Source: an uncultured Colwellia sp. (GTDB lineage: Bacteria; Pseudomonadota; Gammaproteobacteria; Enterobacterales; Alteromonadaceae). Taken from it: DNA of 64,000 nucleotides. The first letter of the stretch is position 1. Every line of letters begins with the position of its first letter. The notes under the pieces were generated by a model, which saw nothing but the letters and a program-made list of their open reading frames with translations, made no database searches and was not told where the DNA came from. Positions 55,595 to 64,000 of this stretch are shown here, piece by piece. Location of the stretch: contig CAJWBY010000001.1 of assembly GCA_913020705.1 (NCBI GenBank), positions 1 to 64,000 on the forward strand. The letters run 5' to 3'. A program made the position numbers and the translations under genes.

Positions 55595-56653
55595 TTAGTA
55601 ACCCGTAATCTCGGCATAGCCTTTACCATTAAAACCGCCCGTTGCTTTCACTCGGCCTTCCCAATAAGGAATGGTTAGCTGATTGCGTGAATCTTTTGTG
55701 ATGCTTTCAATAATAATGGCTGCACTATCTGGTAATTCAACCTTCCACTTACTTGGATACTCTCGGTTACCTAATGTCACGGTTTCAATAACAGACAGTT
55801 TAATATCTTCTTTTGAAATATGAGTTGTTTCTCCATTGGGTGCTATCCGAGTACCACTACAATAATCATAACTGTTCTCACTCCCCCTAATACAAAAAAT
55901 CATTAATCCTTGCTTGTCTGATTGGGAGCCTGATTTAGAGTCGATTATGCTGAACCAATCCCAACCGAGCTGATCCTTATCAAGTAAACTCGCAGACCAC
56001 TCTCTGTCGTACCAAGCATCGCCCGTGACCTCATACGTTTTACCTGCAAAAATTAGACTACCTTTTACTTTTAAAAAAGGATAACTGAAATAATAAGATG
56101 CATGGCCACTTTCTGTTTTTTGGCTATATCCCTTGTCTCCATGTAATGCGATTGGGCTATCGCTTAGTGTTAACGCAATTTCGTAGTTATCATTTGCCGC
56201 GGTTAGCTTAAGTGGCAGAAATTCATTATTGATACTATTCAACCGCCAATCATCAATACTGGCATTAAACGGCGAGCTAGTTACCCTAGCTTGACTCGTT
56301 CGTGAAAAACGTTCAAACGCAACGTGATCTTGTTTGTGCTGCATTGCAAAATGGGCAAAATAAAGATTATTATCCCACCACTTTGATTCAACTTTACTTG
56401 GCATTAAAGTGCGAAATAGAGTCCATTGAACACCGAAAGTTTCACCTGTTTCACTTTGTAAATTTGCCGTTAAATACCACCACTCAATACCTTGTTCAGC
56501 ATGAATACCATGATCAGCGGGAAAGACTAGTGGAGTACCTTGTTGTACTGGTTTCCCAATAGCCACTTGCAACTTAGATGCTGTTGTTTTTTGAACCATG
56601 GGCTGACATGCACACAGAACAAAAAACAACGATGTGAGTAATAACCCTTTCAA
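55595..56653 (-). CDS. AttH/CrtC-like lipocalin-type lipoprotein
   Basis: A 352-residue lipoprotein. TTG 56653 is favoured over the GTG at 56671 because gaagggcgg lies just upstream, giving the signal MKGLLLTSLFFVLCAC with lipid Cys16. The mature protein matches the AttH/hydroxyneurosporene synthase-like lipocalin fold: GIEWWYLTANLQSETGE, FGVQWTLFRTLMP, YFAHFAMQH, GDAWYDREWSASLLDKDQLG and WDWFSIIDSKSG. It follows the ABC permease by 22 bp, so it is part of an AttEFGH-like exporter set. The substrate is unknown. Confidence 0.87.
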   Translation of the reverse strand: MKGLLLTSLFFVLCACQPMVQKTTASKLQVAIGKPVQQGTPLVFPADHGIHAEQGIEWWYLTANLQSETGETFGVQWTLFRTLMPSKVESKWWDNNLYFAHFAMQHKQDHVAFERFSRTSQARVTSSPFNASIDDWRLNSINNEFLPLKLTAANDNYEIALTLSDSPIALHGDKGYSQKTESGHASYYFSYPFLKVKGSLIFAGKTYEVTGDAWYDREWSASLLDKDQLGWDWFSIIDSKSGSQSDKQGLMIFCIRGSENSYDYCSGTRIAPNGETTHISKEDIKLSVIETVTLGNREYPSKWKVELPDSAAIIIESITKDSRNQLTIPYWEGRVKATGGFNGKGYAEITGY

Positions 56654-56675
56654 TATCCGCCCTTCTACCACGAGT

Positions 56676-59087
56676 TTATACCTTCTTAGCTTCTAAATTC
56701 GTTAATCTTCGAATCGGTAAATATGCACATAAAACCGAAACACCCACCAGTGTTAAACACGTTAATAATAAGCTACTCAAATCTAAACTAAAGTGAATGG
56801 TCCAGCCAAACGCGATTGGCATTACAAACTTCAGTAAAGCTAAGCCGAGTGCAAAACCAAGGGGAACAGCAAATAATATGGTAAACAAAACCACACCTGA
56901 GGTTTGTAGTAGTTTCATCGTTAATAATTGTTGCTGTGTTACGCCTAAGTTACGTAATATGGTCAATTGCTTTAATTGATTAACGCTCAAGCTTAAAAGA
57001 CTAGTACAAAGGCTTAATAATGCGATGGCGAGAATAAAACCATTCAACGCTTTAGTAACTACAAATGTGTCCTCAAACAAAGCATTAGCCATTTTTTTAA
57101 ATCTTTTATTGGGTAAAATTTTTGTGCTGTCTTGTTTAAACTCATTAATTAAACGTTCGCTAAAGACTGCAACCGAGGTAGTTTTTTTTAAACGAATAGA
57201 ATAACCAAAAATATCGTGATTTAGTGCCGCTGTTTTTTGCCGTGTCTCAAGGGTAAGTAAAGAAAGGCTTGGGTTACCATAATCGTAAAAAAAATCCGTT
57301 ATACGACAACTAAATTTTGTGGCGTTTTGCTCAAATACAGCCACATCGTTTAGTGAAAAACCGAATTTTATTTTACTTTGTTCATTAGCCAAACACCCTT
57401 GTTCAATAAAATTATCCTGACTAATCGTCAAACCTGATGTCAGAGAAATATGTTGATAATGTTCAAAGTTTTCACCAAAGCTTGCAAGGTTCGCAGGAAT
57501 ATTATTTACCTTGCCATCACTTTCCATATAAATGCTTAACTTCTCAACTCCAGACAAGTTACTGAGCGTATGCCTTAAGTTGTTATCGAGCTTATCTGAC
57601 CGCAAATAAATGTCTGCACTTAATTGCTTTTCAAGATGTGCATTTAACGTATGACTAAAGCTTTTCACCATGATTTGCATACCGATAGCACTACCCAGGG
57701 CGACTAAAATTGCAATGATTGCAATATGGAGATCTTTTATATGAAGACGAGTATCAGCATGAAGCCACTGTGTTAACGGATTCGTGATTGTAACTGGTAA
57801 TGAAACCAAACCAGATAACGCTTTGGGCACTATCAAAATAAACAATATTAAAAGAGCAAAACACAGTAACAAAGCTTGGTACTCATTAGTGGCATAATTG
57901 AGTAACCAAATTAATCCCACGACAGTACTTGCCAATAAACCGTAAAACATCAGTTTACTTTTATTAGCTACTTGCTTAGCTTGCGCTAACAATATTACCG
58001 CTAACGCAGATATATTAAGGGTAAAACCCAATAAAACATTAAACCACTGCCAATTAATTACCAATGCTTTATCTAGTTGATATAAGCCAATCAATGTTCT
58101 ATTGACATCAAGCACCAGTGCATTAGCAATTAAATAACCACCTAAAGTACCTAATAGCGCAGTACAAAGACTCACAATAATTAGCTCAATAATAAGGCTA
58201 AGTTGAATATTTAGTTTAGTGCAGCCTAACAACTGCATTTGTTTTAATAATTTATTTCGTGCGGTTAACGTAAGTTTTATCGCATTAAAACTCAAAAATG
58301 CAGCAACAATATAGCCGAGCATGGCAAGTGCGGTGAGATTAAAAAAGAATGCTTCAGACAAAACATCGAAAGATTGTTGCTTCGCATCAATGAGCTGCGC
58401 TTGCCCCGAAATTAGCTGTTCTATTTCTACTAATTGTTGATCGGTAACCTGCGATAACTCAATAAAACTGAGTTGCCCTTTCGCATCTAATAAATAATCG
58501 GCATTGGCGATGTCGGTAATTGCCCATAGTCCAATCCCCTCTACCAAGCTAACATCTGGTTGTTTTTGACCATTTTCTAGATCAAATATCGCTTTATTTT
58601 CTGTTACTGAATTAATTCGTTCAGCAAATTGCGAGTCAACTAACAAAGTAGAAAGAGAAAGTTGTGAAGATGTTTTACCTTTATTTTTAGTGCTTTGATT
58701 GAATTGCGCGCTATTTAACCATAACAAGGTATCCACACCTTGAATGGCAAGTACTTGTCCTTTATTCGTTTTCAATCTACCACGCAAAACAGGTTGCGCA
58801 TTTACAAAACCATGTTGACGTAAATTGAGCCAAACATTGCCATCGATAGTGTATTTCCCGGTGAGCGGTTTTATTAAATGAGTAACAGGGTTATTAATTA
58901 ACGCAGAGGAATTTTGATAACGAGCATTTGCTTCTTGATTAAGCCCTGAAATTGCAGTCAAGAGTGCACTGCCTAAACTAAACCCTAAAAAGAACAATGC
59001 CATTAACCAAGGGTGTCTTCGATAAAACGCTAGATGAGTAGCTAAAATCAGTTTGATTTCATGAGTAACATCAGTCAAAGCAGCCAT
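56676..59087 (-). CDS. ABC transporter permease, FtsX/MacB-like
   Basis: An 803-residue permease with two FtsX-type modules, like AttF/AttG fused. TM1 (WLMALFFLGFSLGSALLTA) is followed by a large periplasmic domain, a central TM group (about 265-425) and a second periplasmic domain before a last TM group near the C-terminus (FILAIALLSLCTSLLSL). It probably moves a lipid or lipoprotein substrate. It overlaps the ATPase by 17 bp and precedes the lipocalin-like gene by 22 bp, so all three are co-transcribed. Confidence 0.9.
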   Translation of the reverse strand: MAALTDVTHEIKLILATHLAFYRRHPWLMALFFLGFSLGSALLTAISGLNQEANARYQNSSALINNPVTHLIKPLTGKYTIDGNVWLNLRQHGFVNAQPVLRGRLKTNKGQVLAIQGVDTLLWLNSAQFNQSTKNKGKTSSQLSLSTLLVDSQFAERINSVTENKAIFDLENGQKQPDVSLVEGIGLWAITDIANADYLLDAKGQLSFIELSQVTDQQLVEIEQLISGQAQLIDAKQQSFDVLSEAFFFNLTALAMLGYIVAAFLSFNAIKLTLTARNKLLKQMQLLGCTKLNIQLSLIIELIIVSLCTALLGTLGGYLIANALVLDVNRTLIGLYQLDKALVINWQWFNVLLGFTLNISALAVILLAQAKQVANKSKLMFYGLLASTVVGLIWLLNYATNEYQALLLCFALLILFILIVPKALSGLVSLPVTITNPLTQWLHADTRLHIKDLHIAIIAILVALGSAIGMQIMVKSFSHTLNAHLEKQLSADIYLRSDKLDNNLRHTLSNLSGVEKLSIYMESDGKVNNIPANLASFGENFEHYQHISLTSGLTISQDNFIEQGCLANEQSKIKFGFSLNDVAVFEQNATKFSCRITDFFYDYGNPSLSLLTLETRQKTAALNHDIFGYSIRLKKTTSVAVFSERLINEFKQDSTKILPNKRFKKMANALFEDTFVVTKALNGFILAIALLSLCTSLLSLSVNQLKQLTILRNLGVTQQQLLTMKLLQTSGVVLFTILFAVPLGFALGLALLKFVMPIAFGWTIHFSLDLSSLLLTCLTLVGVSVLCAYLPIRRLTNLEAKKV

Positions 59088-59724
59088 CTCTTAAAACTTT
59101 CACATGGTCAAAATAATCTGTTAATTGATTACTATGAGTCACCATCACTAAGTTTATTTTTCGTTCACTGCATAACTCAGTAAGAAGCTTAACAACTTGG
59201 TGCGAGCGTTTTCGGTCTAAGTTACCTGTCGGCTCATCTGCAAAGATTATGTGAGGCTTATTAATTAACGCCCTTGCGATACCAACCCTTTGTTGTTCGC
59301 CGCCAGATAATTGGTCAGGTAATGCCCCGAGCTTATTTTGAAGGCCGAGTTCATTAACAAGTTGATCAAACTCACTAGCAGCTTGGGTTGGATAATTTAA
59401 CTTATGCTGAAACAAAATATTCTGTTTTACGGTTAAACAGTCAAGCAATTGGTAATGCTGGAATATCAGCCCTATTTTACGCCGATAAAGCGCAAGCTCT
59501 GTTTCATTAAGTTGTGAAAGCTCTTGATTATTAATACTTACCGAACCGCTATCGGCTTGCAGTAGCCCTGCTAATATGTGCAAAAAAGTGGTTTTACCTG
59601 AACCACTATCACCCAGTAATGCAAGATGTTGTCCTTCTGGTATAAACAAATCTAGTTGATTCAATATGTTGTGTTTGTTATCGCCATCATTGCGGCTAAA
59701 ACACAGATCCTTTACTTCAATCAC
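59071..59724 (-). CDS. ABC transporter ATP-binding protein, LolD/MacB-like
   Basis: A 217-residue ATPase. The Walker A is LLGDSGSGKTTFL, the signature is LSGGEQQRVGIARALINKPHIIFADEP (Walker B), and the H-loop is VMVTHSN. It is most similar to the LolD/MacB group, matching the FtsX-like permease. It is the first gene of the three-gene operon (attE-like), ahead of the permease and lipoprotein. Confidence 0.93.
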   Translation of the reverse strand: MIEVKDLCFSRNDGDNKHNILNQLDLFIPEGQHLALLGDSGSGKTTFLHILAGLLQADSGSVSINNQELSQLNETELALYRRKIGLIFQHYQLLDCLTVKQNILFQHKLNYPTQAASEFDQLVNELGLQNKLGALPDQLSGGEQQRVGIARALINKPHIIFADEPTGNLDRKRSHQVVKLLTELCSERKINLVMVTHSNQLTDYFDHVKVLRDGCFD

Positions 59725-59980
59725 GTTAACTCCTTGTTCGTATAGGGTACTTTAGCGTAACAAGCATCGCGAAACCATCACAAAATATAGTGTTGAGTAA
59801 ATTGGTAAGACACACGTTATTCGAGTGCACCAAAATAGACCAAGATGACTAATTATCACCAACAAAGTTCACTAAATCAAATCACACAAACATAAATGTC
59901 ATTTTAAATCAGTAGCTTGATATGTGGTCTACATTTTGCTTTTGATAGCATTGTAACTCATTTACATAGGACGTAACTGC

Positions 59981-61120
59981 TTGTATATATTCTTTCCTTT
60001 AACCGTGTTGATAAAAAACTTAGGTCTAAAAAGCATTGTTTGGTTTACGTTAATGATGTGTTTGGTCATTTTCTTGAGTGTTTTCTATTTCTCAGCCATA
60101 GAGTTAATCCCCGTATTTGTGATTTTTACATATTTACTTTTTGGCATTGCTTACATCATTAATTATCAATTAAAAAATATTAAAAGTGTGATTGAGCATA
60201 TTAATACCAAAAACTTTGACCATCGCGACATTCATTTTAATAGCTTGATAAATGCAGACTTTCTTGAAGAGCTATTAAGAACATATCGGGAATTAGGCCG
60301 TATTAATACGCATCATAACGAAAGGAATAAAGAAGTTGAATATTCATCAATTCAAGTTATTGATATTTCATCAAAAGTTAAAAAAAATGTGAAATTTCAA
60401 TCTGATGCTACAAATTCAACCGCTTCAGCAATTATAGAAATGAGCCAATCATTAGTTGAAGTAAATAGCGAAATCACTAAAACCCATCATGCTTCATGTT
60501 TAGCTGCTGAAATAGCACATCAAGGCAAAGAAAGCTTACTATCCTTGAATCAAGCCGTAACCGATGTCAATCGGCAAGCTCAAACAACTCAAAAACGCAT
60601 GGTGTCGTTAAACAAGTTAGTGATTAACGTTGAAAAAATTACAGAATCTATACAAAAAATCTCTCAACAAACTAATTTATTAGCACTTAATGCTTCAATT
60701 GAGGCAGCTAGAGCTGGAAAAATGGGCAGAGGTTTTGCCGTAGTTGCTGAAGAAGTTAGAGCACTAGCTGAACGTACGCATAGCTCTACAGACCACATTG
60801 TTGCCAATATAAATGAGGTATTGAAAGAAAGTAGTGAAATTGTCAATACAATGAATGAAGTCGTTGTTCAGACAGACGTATGCATTAAAAAGGTGAGTGA
60901 AGTAGATATCGCGTTCAATGATATTGAAGAATCGACTGAACAAGTTAATCAACAAATGGCAATAGTCAGTAGTGTAGCAACCCAACAAGCTGCCGCAACT
61001 CATGAAATTTCTGAACATATTTCCAAAGTTGTTTTGGGCGCACAAGCTAATGCCGACATTGCCGTTCAATCAGAATCAGTCGCAAATCATTTACGTAAAT
61101 TAACGCAAGAACAAGAGTAG
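59981..61120 (+). CDS. Methyl-accepting chemotaxis protein without periplasmic domain
   Basis: A 379-residue transducer. Two close N-terminal TM segments (about residues 17-36 and 42-62) leave almost no periplasmic loop, so it has no usual ligand domain. No HAMP is obvious. The signalling hairpin tip is QKISQQTNLLALNASIEAARAGKMGRGFAVVAEEVRALAERT, with methylation helices on both sides. It starts with TTG behind tagga. It is 19 bp before a NIT-like gene, so the partner may supply the sensing. Confidence 0.87.
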   Translation: MYIFFPLTVLIKNLGLKSIVWFTLMMCLVIFLSVFYFSAIELIPVFVIFTYLLFGIAYIINYQLKNIKSVIEHINTKNFDHRDIHFNSLINADFLEELLRTYRELGRINTHHNERNKEVEYSSIQVIDISSKVKKNVKFQSDATNSTASAIIEMSQSLVEVNSEITKTHHASCLAAEIAHQGKESLLSLNQAVTDVNRQAQTTQKRMVSLNKLVINVEKITESIQKISQQTNLLALNASIEAARAGKMGRGFAVVAEEVRALAERTHSSTDHIVANINEVLKESSEIVNTMNEVVVQTDVCIKKVSEVDIAFNDIEESTEQVNQQMAIVSSVATQQAAATHEISEHISKVVLGAQANADIAVQSESVANHLRKLTQEQE

Positions 61121-61139
61121 TTCTTATAGAGGATGTCAT

Positions 61140-61976
61140 ATGGAAATAATAATCATAACTGGAATAATCATGGGTATAGCGGCTTTACTTTACCTGCAGC
61201 AAATAAAGGCAAAAGATAATAAAAAAGCGCAACAACAAGGCCTAGATTATATTAGTCAGATTAAAAAAATCATTACAATTGTTCAGCAGCATAGAGGATT
61301 AACAGCGGCTTGGTTAAATGGTGACACTAAAGTTACAACTCAATTAGTTATTCTTAAACAGCTAATATCAAAGGAAATGAAGTTATTAAAATTTACGCCT
61401 ATTTACCAAAATGAACGTTGGAGCGCTTTTGCTGATCATTGGGACAGGTTGCTTAAATTAAATAAAAGCCTATTAATTGAGAATAGCTTTGAACAGCACA
61501 CTTTAATGATTAAAAACTTAGCTTATTTACTTGAAGACACAGCGGAAATATCTCATTTGACGACAGACTTTTTACCTGAATTTACCAATATTGGTTATGT
61601 TTGGCGTGAACTAATATTAACGACTGAAAGTATAGGGCAATCAAGAGCGATAGGAACAGGTGTTGCAGTTCAGCAATATTGTTCGAGTGTTGACAAAATC
61701 AGGTTGAATTTTTTAATCGAAACTATGACAAAAATAACATTGAATACGTTGCAACATTTATCTTATCTCCCTCAGGAAATAAATACTCACAAGGAGTTAG
61801 TAAAAAGAGCGACAGAAAAAATGAACCAATTAATTGAAACAATGAAATTTGAATTGGTGAATGCTTCTACAATTACTATAGACAATAACCAGTACTTTGA
61901 GTTGGCAACAAATACAATGTCGACGATGAACGATATTTTCGACCATCAAGTCATGCAATTAAAGACCACGTTATAA
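61140..61976 (+). CDS. Membrane-anchored helical protein with NIT-like sensor motif
   Basis: A 278-residue protein. One N-terminal TM (IIIITGIIMGIAALLYLQQ) is followed by KAKDNKK, so the helical body is probably cytoplasmic by the positive-inside rule. The motif TIVQQHRGLTAAWLNGD resembles the NIT (nitrate/nitrite sensing) domain. The rest is helical. It follows the transducer by 19 bp, so a two-protein chemoreceptor is plausible. The ligand is not known, and the family assignment is tentative. Confidence 0.6.
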   Translation: MEIIIITGIIMGIAALLYLQQIKAKDNKKAQQQGLDYISQIKKIITIVQQHRGLTAAWLNGDTKVTTQLVILKQLISKEMKLLKFTPIYQNERWSAFADHWDRLLKLNKSLLIENSFEQHTLMIKNLAYLLEDTAEISHLTTDFLPEFTNIGYVWRELILTTESIGQSRAIGTGVAVQQYCSSVDKIRLNFLIETMTKITLNTLQHLSYLPQEINTHKELVKRATEKMNQLIETMKFELVNASTITIDNNQYFELATNTMSTMNDIFDHQVMQLKTTL

Positions 61977-62142
61977 ATAATTGTTTTCTGATGAAATACT
62001 TATCCGTTAAATAAATGAGAGCAAAACATTCTATTGCAACGGTAGTCGCTTTTCCTTAATACTATTATCTAAAAAGGTGGACTAGTGAAGTTTGAATTCT
62101 GAGGGCCTATTTCGACGCTTATTCCCTTGAGCTTTATTTAGA

Positions 62143-62235
62143 TTAATCGCCCCATACTACCAATGGTGCTTCAAGAGAATAGGTTGTAATTGTTGGCTGA
62201 AGAAGTTTTTCTATCCAATCAATACTATCCTGCAA
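62143..62235 (-). pseudogene. Possible remnant of an alpha/beta hydrolase
   Basis: Just beyond the monooxygenase stop, a minus-strand frame reads DSIDWIEKLLQPTITTYSLE then APLVVWGD and a stop. The last segment is like the APTLVVWGDxD strand-loop of alpha/beta hydrolases, though the domain is incomplete and has no start. Hydrolases often neighbour Baeyer-Villiger-type monooxygenases. Weak evidence. Confidence 0.3.
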
Positions 62236-63322
62236 CAGTTTGTGGCTTCGATTTAGCTTCTACATAAGAGGTATTCAATGGATACTTTTGCATTTCATGA
62301 ATCAAATATGCAGCATCTTTATGAACACCACCAAGTGTTGCAGAACCTCGAGTATACATCCAAGGTAGTCCAATAAAGTACATTCCTTTTGTGGAACCTA
62401 TGCCACGATAATTAACCGGATAACCTTGCTCGTCGAGTTTAATATCTTCAATCCATGAGAAATCAGCTCTAAATCCAGTAGACCATATAATGTTCTTAAT
62501 AGTATCTAATTTAGCTAATTGGCAACTAACTGTATTTTCGCTAGCGTCTAACGTATGACCAACAGCTGTTATATTGCTACTTGATAAAAGAGATTTAATA
62601 TCAATACCAATAACGGGCTGCATTTTTTGTTTAAGTTTTTTACCAATCCAACTAAATTTATTAACCGATAACACACCGAATAATTTAAACCACCACCATA
62701 CAGTTTTACCTAAGAATTCCTGCGGGATAGTCAACGAACTGGTGCTCCCAGAGAAATATACATGGCTATTTTTACTATATTCTGCGATTTCTTTTAAAAT
62801 TTGAAATCCAGAATCGCCAGCACCAACAACTAAAGTATCACCTTCAATTAATTGTTCTGGATTACGATAATCTCTACTATGTATTTGCTTAATATCTGAA
62901 GATAATGATTTATGACAAGGAGGAATAAAAGGTGTATGAAATGGACCCGAAGCAATAACTATTTGTTTACATTGATAAGAATGTTCCAAACATTGCACAT
63001 CAAAAGTGTTCTTTGATTTGGCAACTTTAAGAACCTTTTCACCTAGCTTAACAGGAAGTTTGAATTGCTCCACATAGGATTTAAAGTAATTAGCAACATC
63101 ATGTTTATCAGGATAATGACCTTTTGCGGCAGGAAAAGGCATACCGGGCAAATGGTTAAATTCAGTTGGCGTAAATAATTTTAACGAATCCCAACGCTTA
63201 AGCCACGACGCGCCAATTTCTTCTGCACTATCAAGAATGAGGAAGTTAGCATTAGCTTGTTTGAGTTGATAGGCCATGGCTAACCCAGCTTGGCCTGCAC
63301 CTACGATAATATAATCGAACAT
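62225..63322 (-). CDS. FAD-dependent monooxygenase, CzcO/YhlE-like
   Basis: A 365-residue flavoprotein of the FMO/Baeyer-Villiger group. The FAD fold is YIIVGAGQAGLAMAYQL, and the NADPH fold is TLVVGAGDSGFQIL. GASWLKRWDSLKLFTPTEFNHLPGMPFP is the typical substrate/cofactor region, and WSTGFRADFSWI the late FAD motif. The start is ATG 63322; 16 more codons up to 63370 are possible. It may oxidise a small organic substrate, which the sequence does not reveal. It stands alone on the minus strand. Confidence 0.88.
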   Translation of the reverse strand: MFDYIIVGAGQAGLAMAYQLKQANANFLILDSAEEIGASWLKRWDSLKLFTPTEFNHLPGMPFPAAKGHYPDKHDVANYFKSYVEQFKLPVKLGEKVLKVAKSKNTFDVQCLEHSYQCKQIVIASGPFHTPFIPPCHKSLSSDIKQIHSRDYRNPEQLIEGDTLVVGAGDSGFQILKEIAEYSKNSHVYFSGSTSSLTIPQEFLGKTVWWWFKLFGVLSVNKFSWIGKKLKQKMQPVIGIDIKSLLSSSNITAVGHTLDASENTVSCQLAKLDTIKNIIWSTGFRADFSWIEDIKLDEQGYPVNYRGIGSTKGMYFIGLPWMYTRGSATLGGVHKDAAYLIHEMQKYPLNTSYVEAKSKPQTVAG

Positions 63323-63745
63323 TAAATATGACTCTTCTGTTGGTGAATTAACTGTACCGAATGTCGACACTACCGGACTTTTGCCAATAGGTTTGCCTTC
63401 TTATAGGCAAAACGGTACGTATTCATGCGATTTAAAAAGGCAACAACAGGCTGTTCAGTTTTTGTAAAACGTTAACGATGCTGGTAACTTACTAAAGAAA
63501 TCAACCTACGTTCTTAATAGACGTGATATTCTAAATTTGAATACTTCTAGATACTGCTTTATAAAGCGCGATAGTATACATTATTTTATACAAATGTACA
63601 TGAATCAGTTTTATTGAGAGGTTTTTCAGGAGTATTACTCCACCTTGATAAGCTTAAAAACATGCTGTTTTAGCCATATAAATACATTTATCGGTGATGG
63701 AGCTTAAGGACAAGTTATTGTAAAAGTGACAGAGGCTTAATACCT
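63323..63745. other. 423-bp gap at the right end; no gene recognised
   Basis: This contains the monooxygenase promoter region. A short hairpin, gtttgcct (63391-63398) with aggcaaaac (63405-63413), sits on the minus-strand leader. An atgtacat palindrome is at about 63594. No RNA gene or intact frame is supported. Confidence 0.5.
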
Positions 63746-64000
63746 TCATTGTAAAGTTACAGTAAAAAGGATTGAAGGTTCAGGATTGGCAATATCACCA
63801 TTCAAAAATACTTCTGTACCAAAGTTCATTTCATTTAGTTGCTGCCTGATAAGGTATTTATTTTTTTCGTCACAGATAATCTTAATAGGTAAGTCAGATA
63901 CTTCTGATAGTTTTGTAAGTGTTTTTTGTAATAAATGTAAAACATTTCCAACATTATTAACTTTAATGGCTGTGCATTCTACATCTATTGTATTTAATTG
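63746..64000 (-). CDS. C-terminal fragment of unknown protein; cut by right edge
   Basis: The minus strand is open from the window edge to TGA 63746, giving 84 residues, starting QLNTIDVECTAIKVNNVGNV and ending in EPSILFTVTLQ. Helix-strand alternation (VLHLLQKTLTKLSEVSDLP, IKIICDEKNKYLIRQQLNEM) suggests a small alpha/beta domain, of no family I can name. The start is outside the window. Confidence 0.55.
   Translation of the reverse strand, partial: QLNTIDVECTAIKVNNVGNVLHLLQKTLTKLSEVSDLPIKIICDEKNKYLIRQQLNEMNFGTEVFLNGDIANPEPSILFTVTLQ

Noticed and set aside
61140..61976. Histidine kinase or phosphatase function for the NIT-like protein
   Set aside because: No HATPase, DHp or phosphatase motifs are present; only one TM and a helical body are seen.

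Overview
The window reads as chromosomal DNA of a marine gammaproteobacterium of the order Alteromonadales, most like Colwelliaceae (Colwellia/Thalassotalea). The basis is low G+C with AT-rich gaps, type IV pilus motor genes, a long TonB receptor and RND pump, several photolyases, and gene orders shared with enterics and pseudomonads (pepP-ubiH-ubiI-gcvTHP, rsmE-gshB-yqgE-ruvX, pilT-yggS-proC-yggT-rdgB-hemW, cysS/ppiB-lpxH). The genus is inferred from content, not from a search. No transposase, integrase, CRISPR array, tRNA or rRNA was found.

Layout. 1-8.4 kb, minus strand: ygfB-like gene, pepP, ubiH, ubiI, then the glycine cleavage genes gcvT, gcvH and gcvP (gcvP is cut by the left edge). 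8.6-9.4 kb: zapA and 6S RNA, followed by a partial 6S-like repeat. 9.4-16.5 kb: a DUF2237 gene and a divergent ubiG, then a light/DNA-repair block with three different photolyase/cryptochrome proteins in overlapping frames (CRY-DASH, an atypical photolyase-like protein, an iron-sulfur (6-4)-type photolyase), a DUF2805 protein and an RlmI-like methyltransferase. A promoter of the ECF11/ChrR (singlet oxygen) type sits 24-57 bp before the first photolyase. 16.9-20.9 kb: a periplasmic binding protein, murI, metK with MET boxes, and trhO. 21-27.7 kb: a TonB-dependent receptor and an RND pump pair.

27.9-39 kb holds housekeeping genes: rsmE, gshB, yqgE, ruvX, pilU, pilT, yggS, proC, yggT, a DUF4426 gene, rdgB, hemW, tadA and a small lytic transglycosylase. 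39-48.2 kb combines purL and mltF with two stress or halo-aromatic loci. One is a MarR regulator plus an iodotyrosine deiodinase-like nitroreductase. The other is an AhpD-like protein divergent from gpx-ohrR. Both loci carry long, near-perfect palindromes with the same 22-bp core over the predicted -35 box, which suggests one shared MarR/OhrR-type repressor.

48.3-53.1 kb: cysS, ppiB, lpxH, a diguanylate cyclase and miaE. 53.1-55.6 kb is a gene-poor, rearranged stretch with a second GGDEF gene, direct repeats, a truncated copy of the start of miaE, and an orphan strong terminator. 55.6-59.7 kb: an AttEFGH-like ABC exporter with a lipocalin-like lipoprotein. 60-62 kb: a chemotaxis transducer lacking a periplasmic domain and a NIT-like partner. 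62.2-64 kb: a flavin monooxygenase, a likely hydrolase remnant, and a partial unknown gene at the right edge.

The strongest leads are the predicted ECF11-controlled photolyase operon with its active-site-altered middle member, and the two-locus palindrome regulon that joins a deiodinase homologue to peroxide-defence genes.
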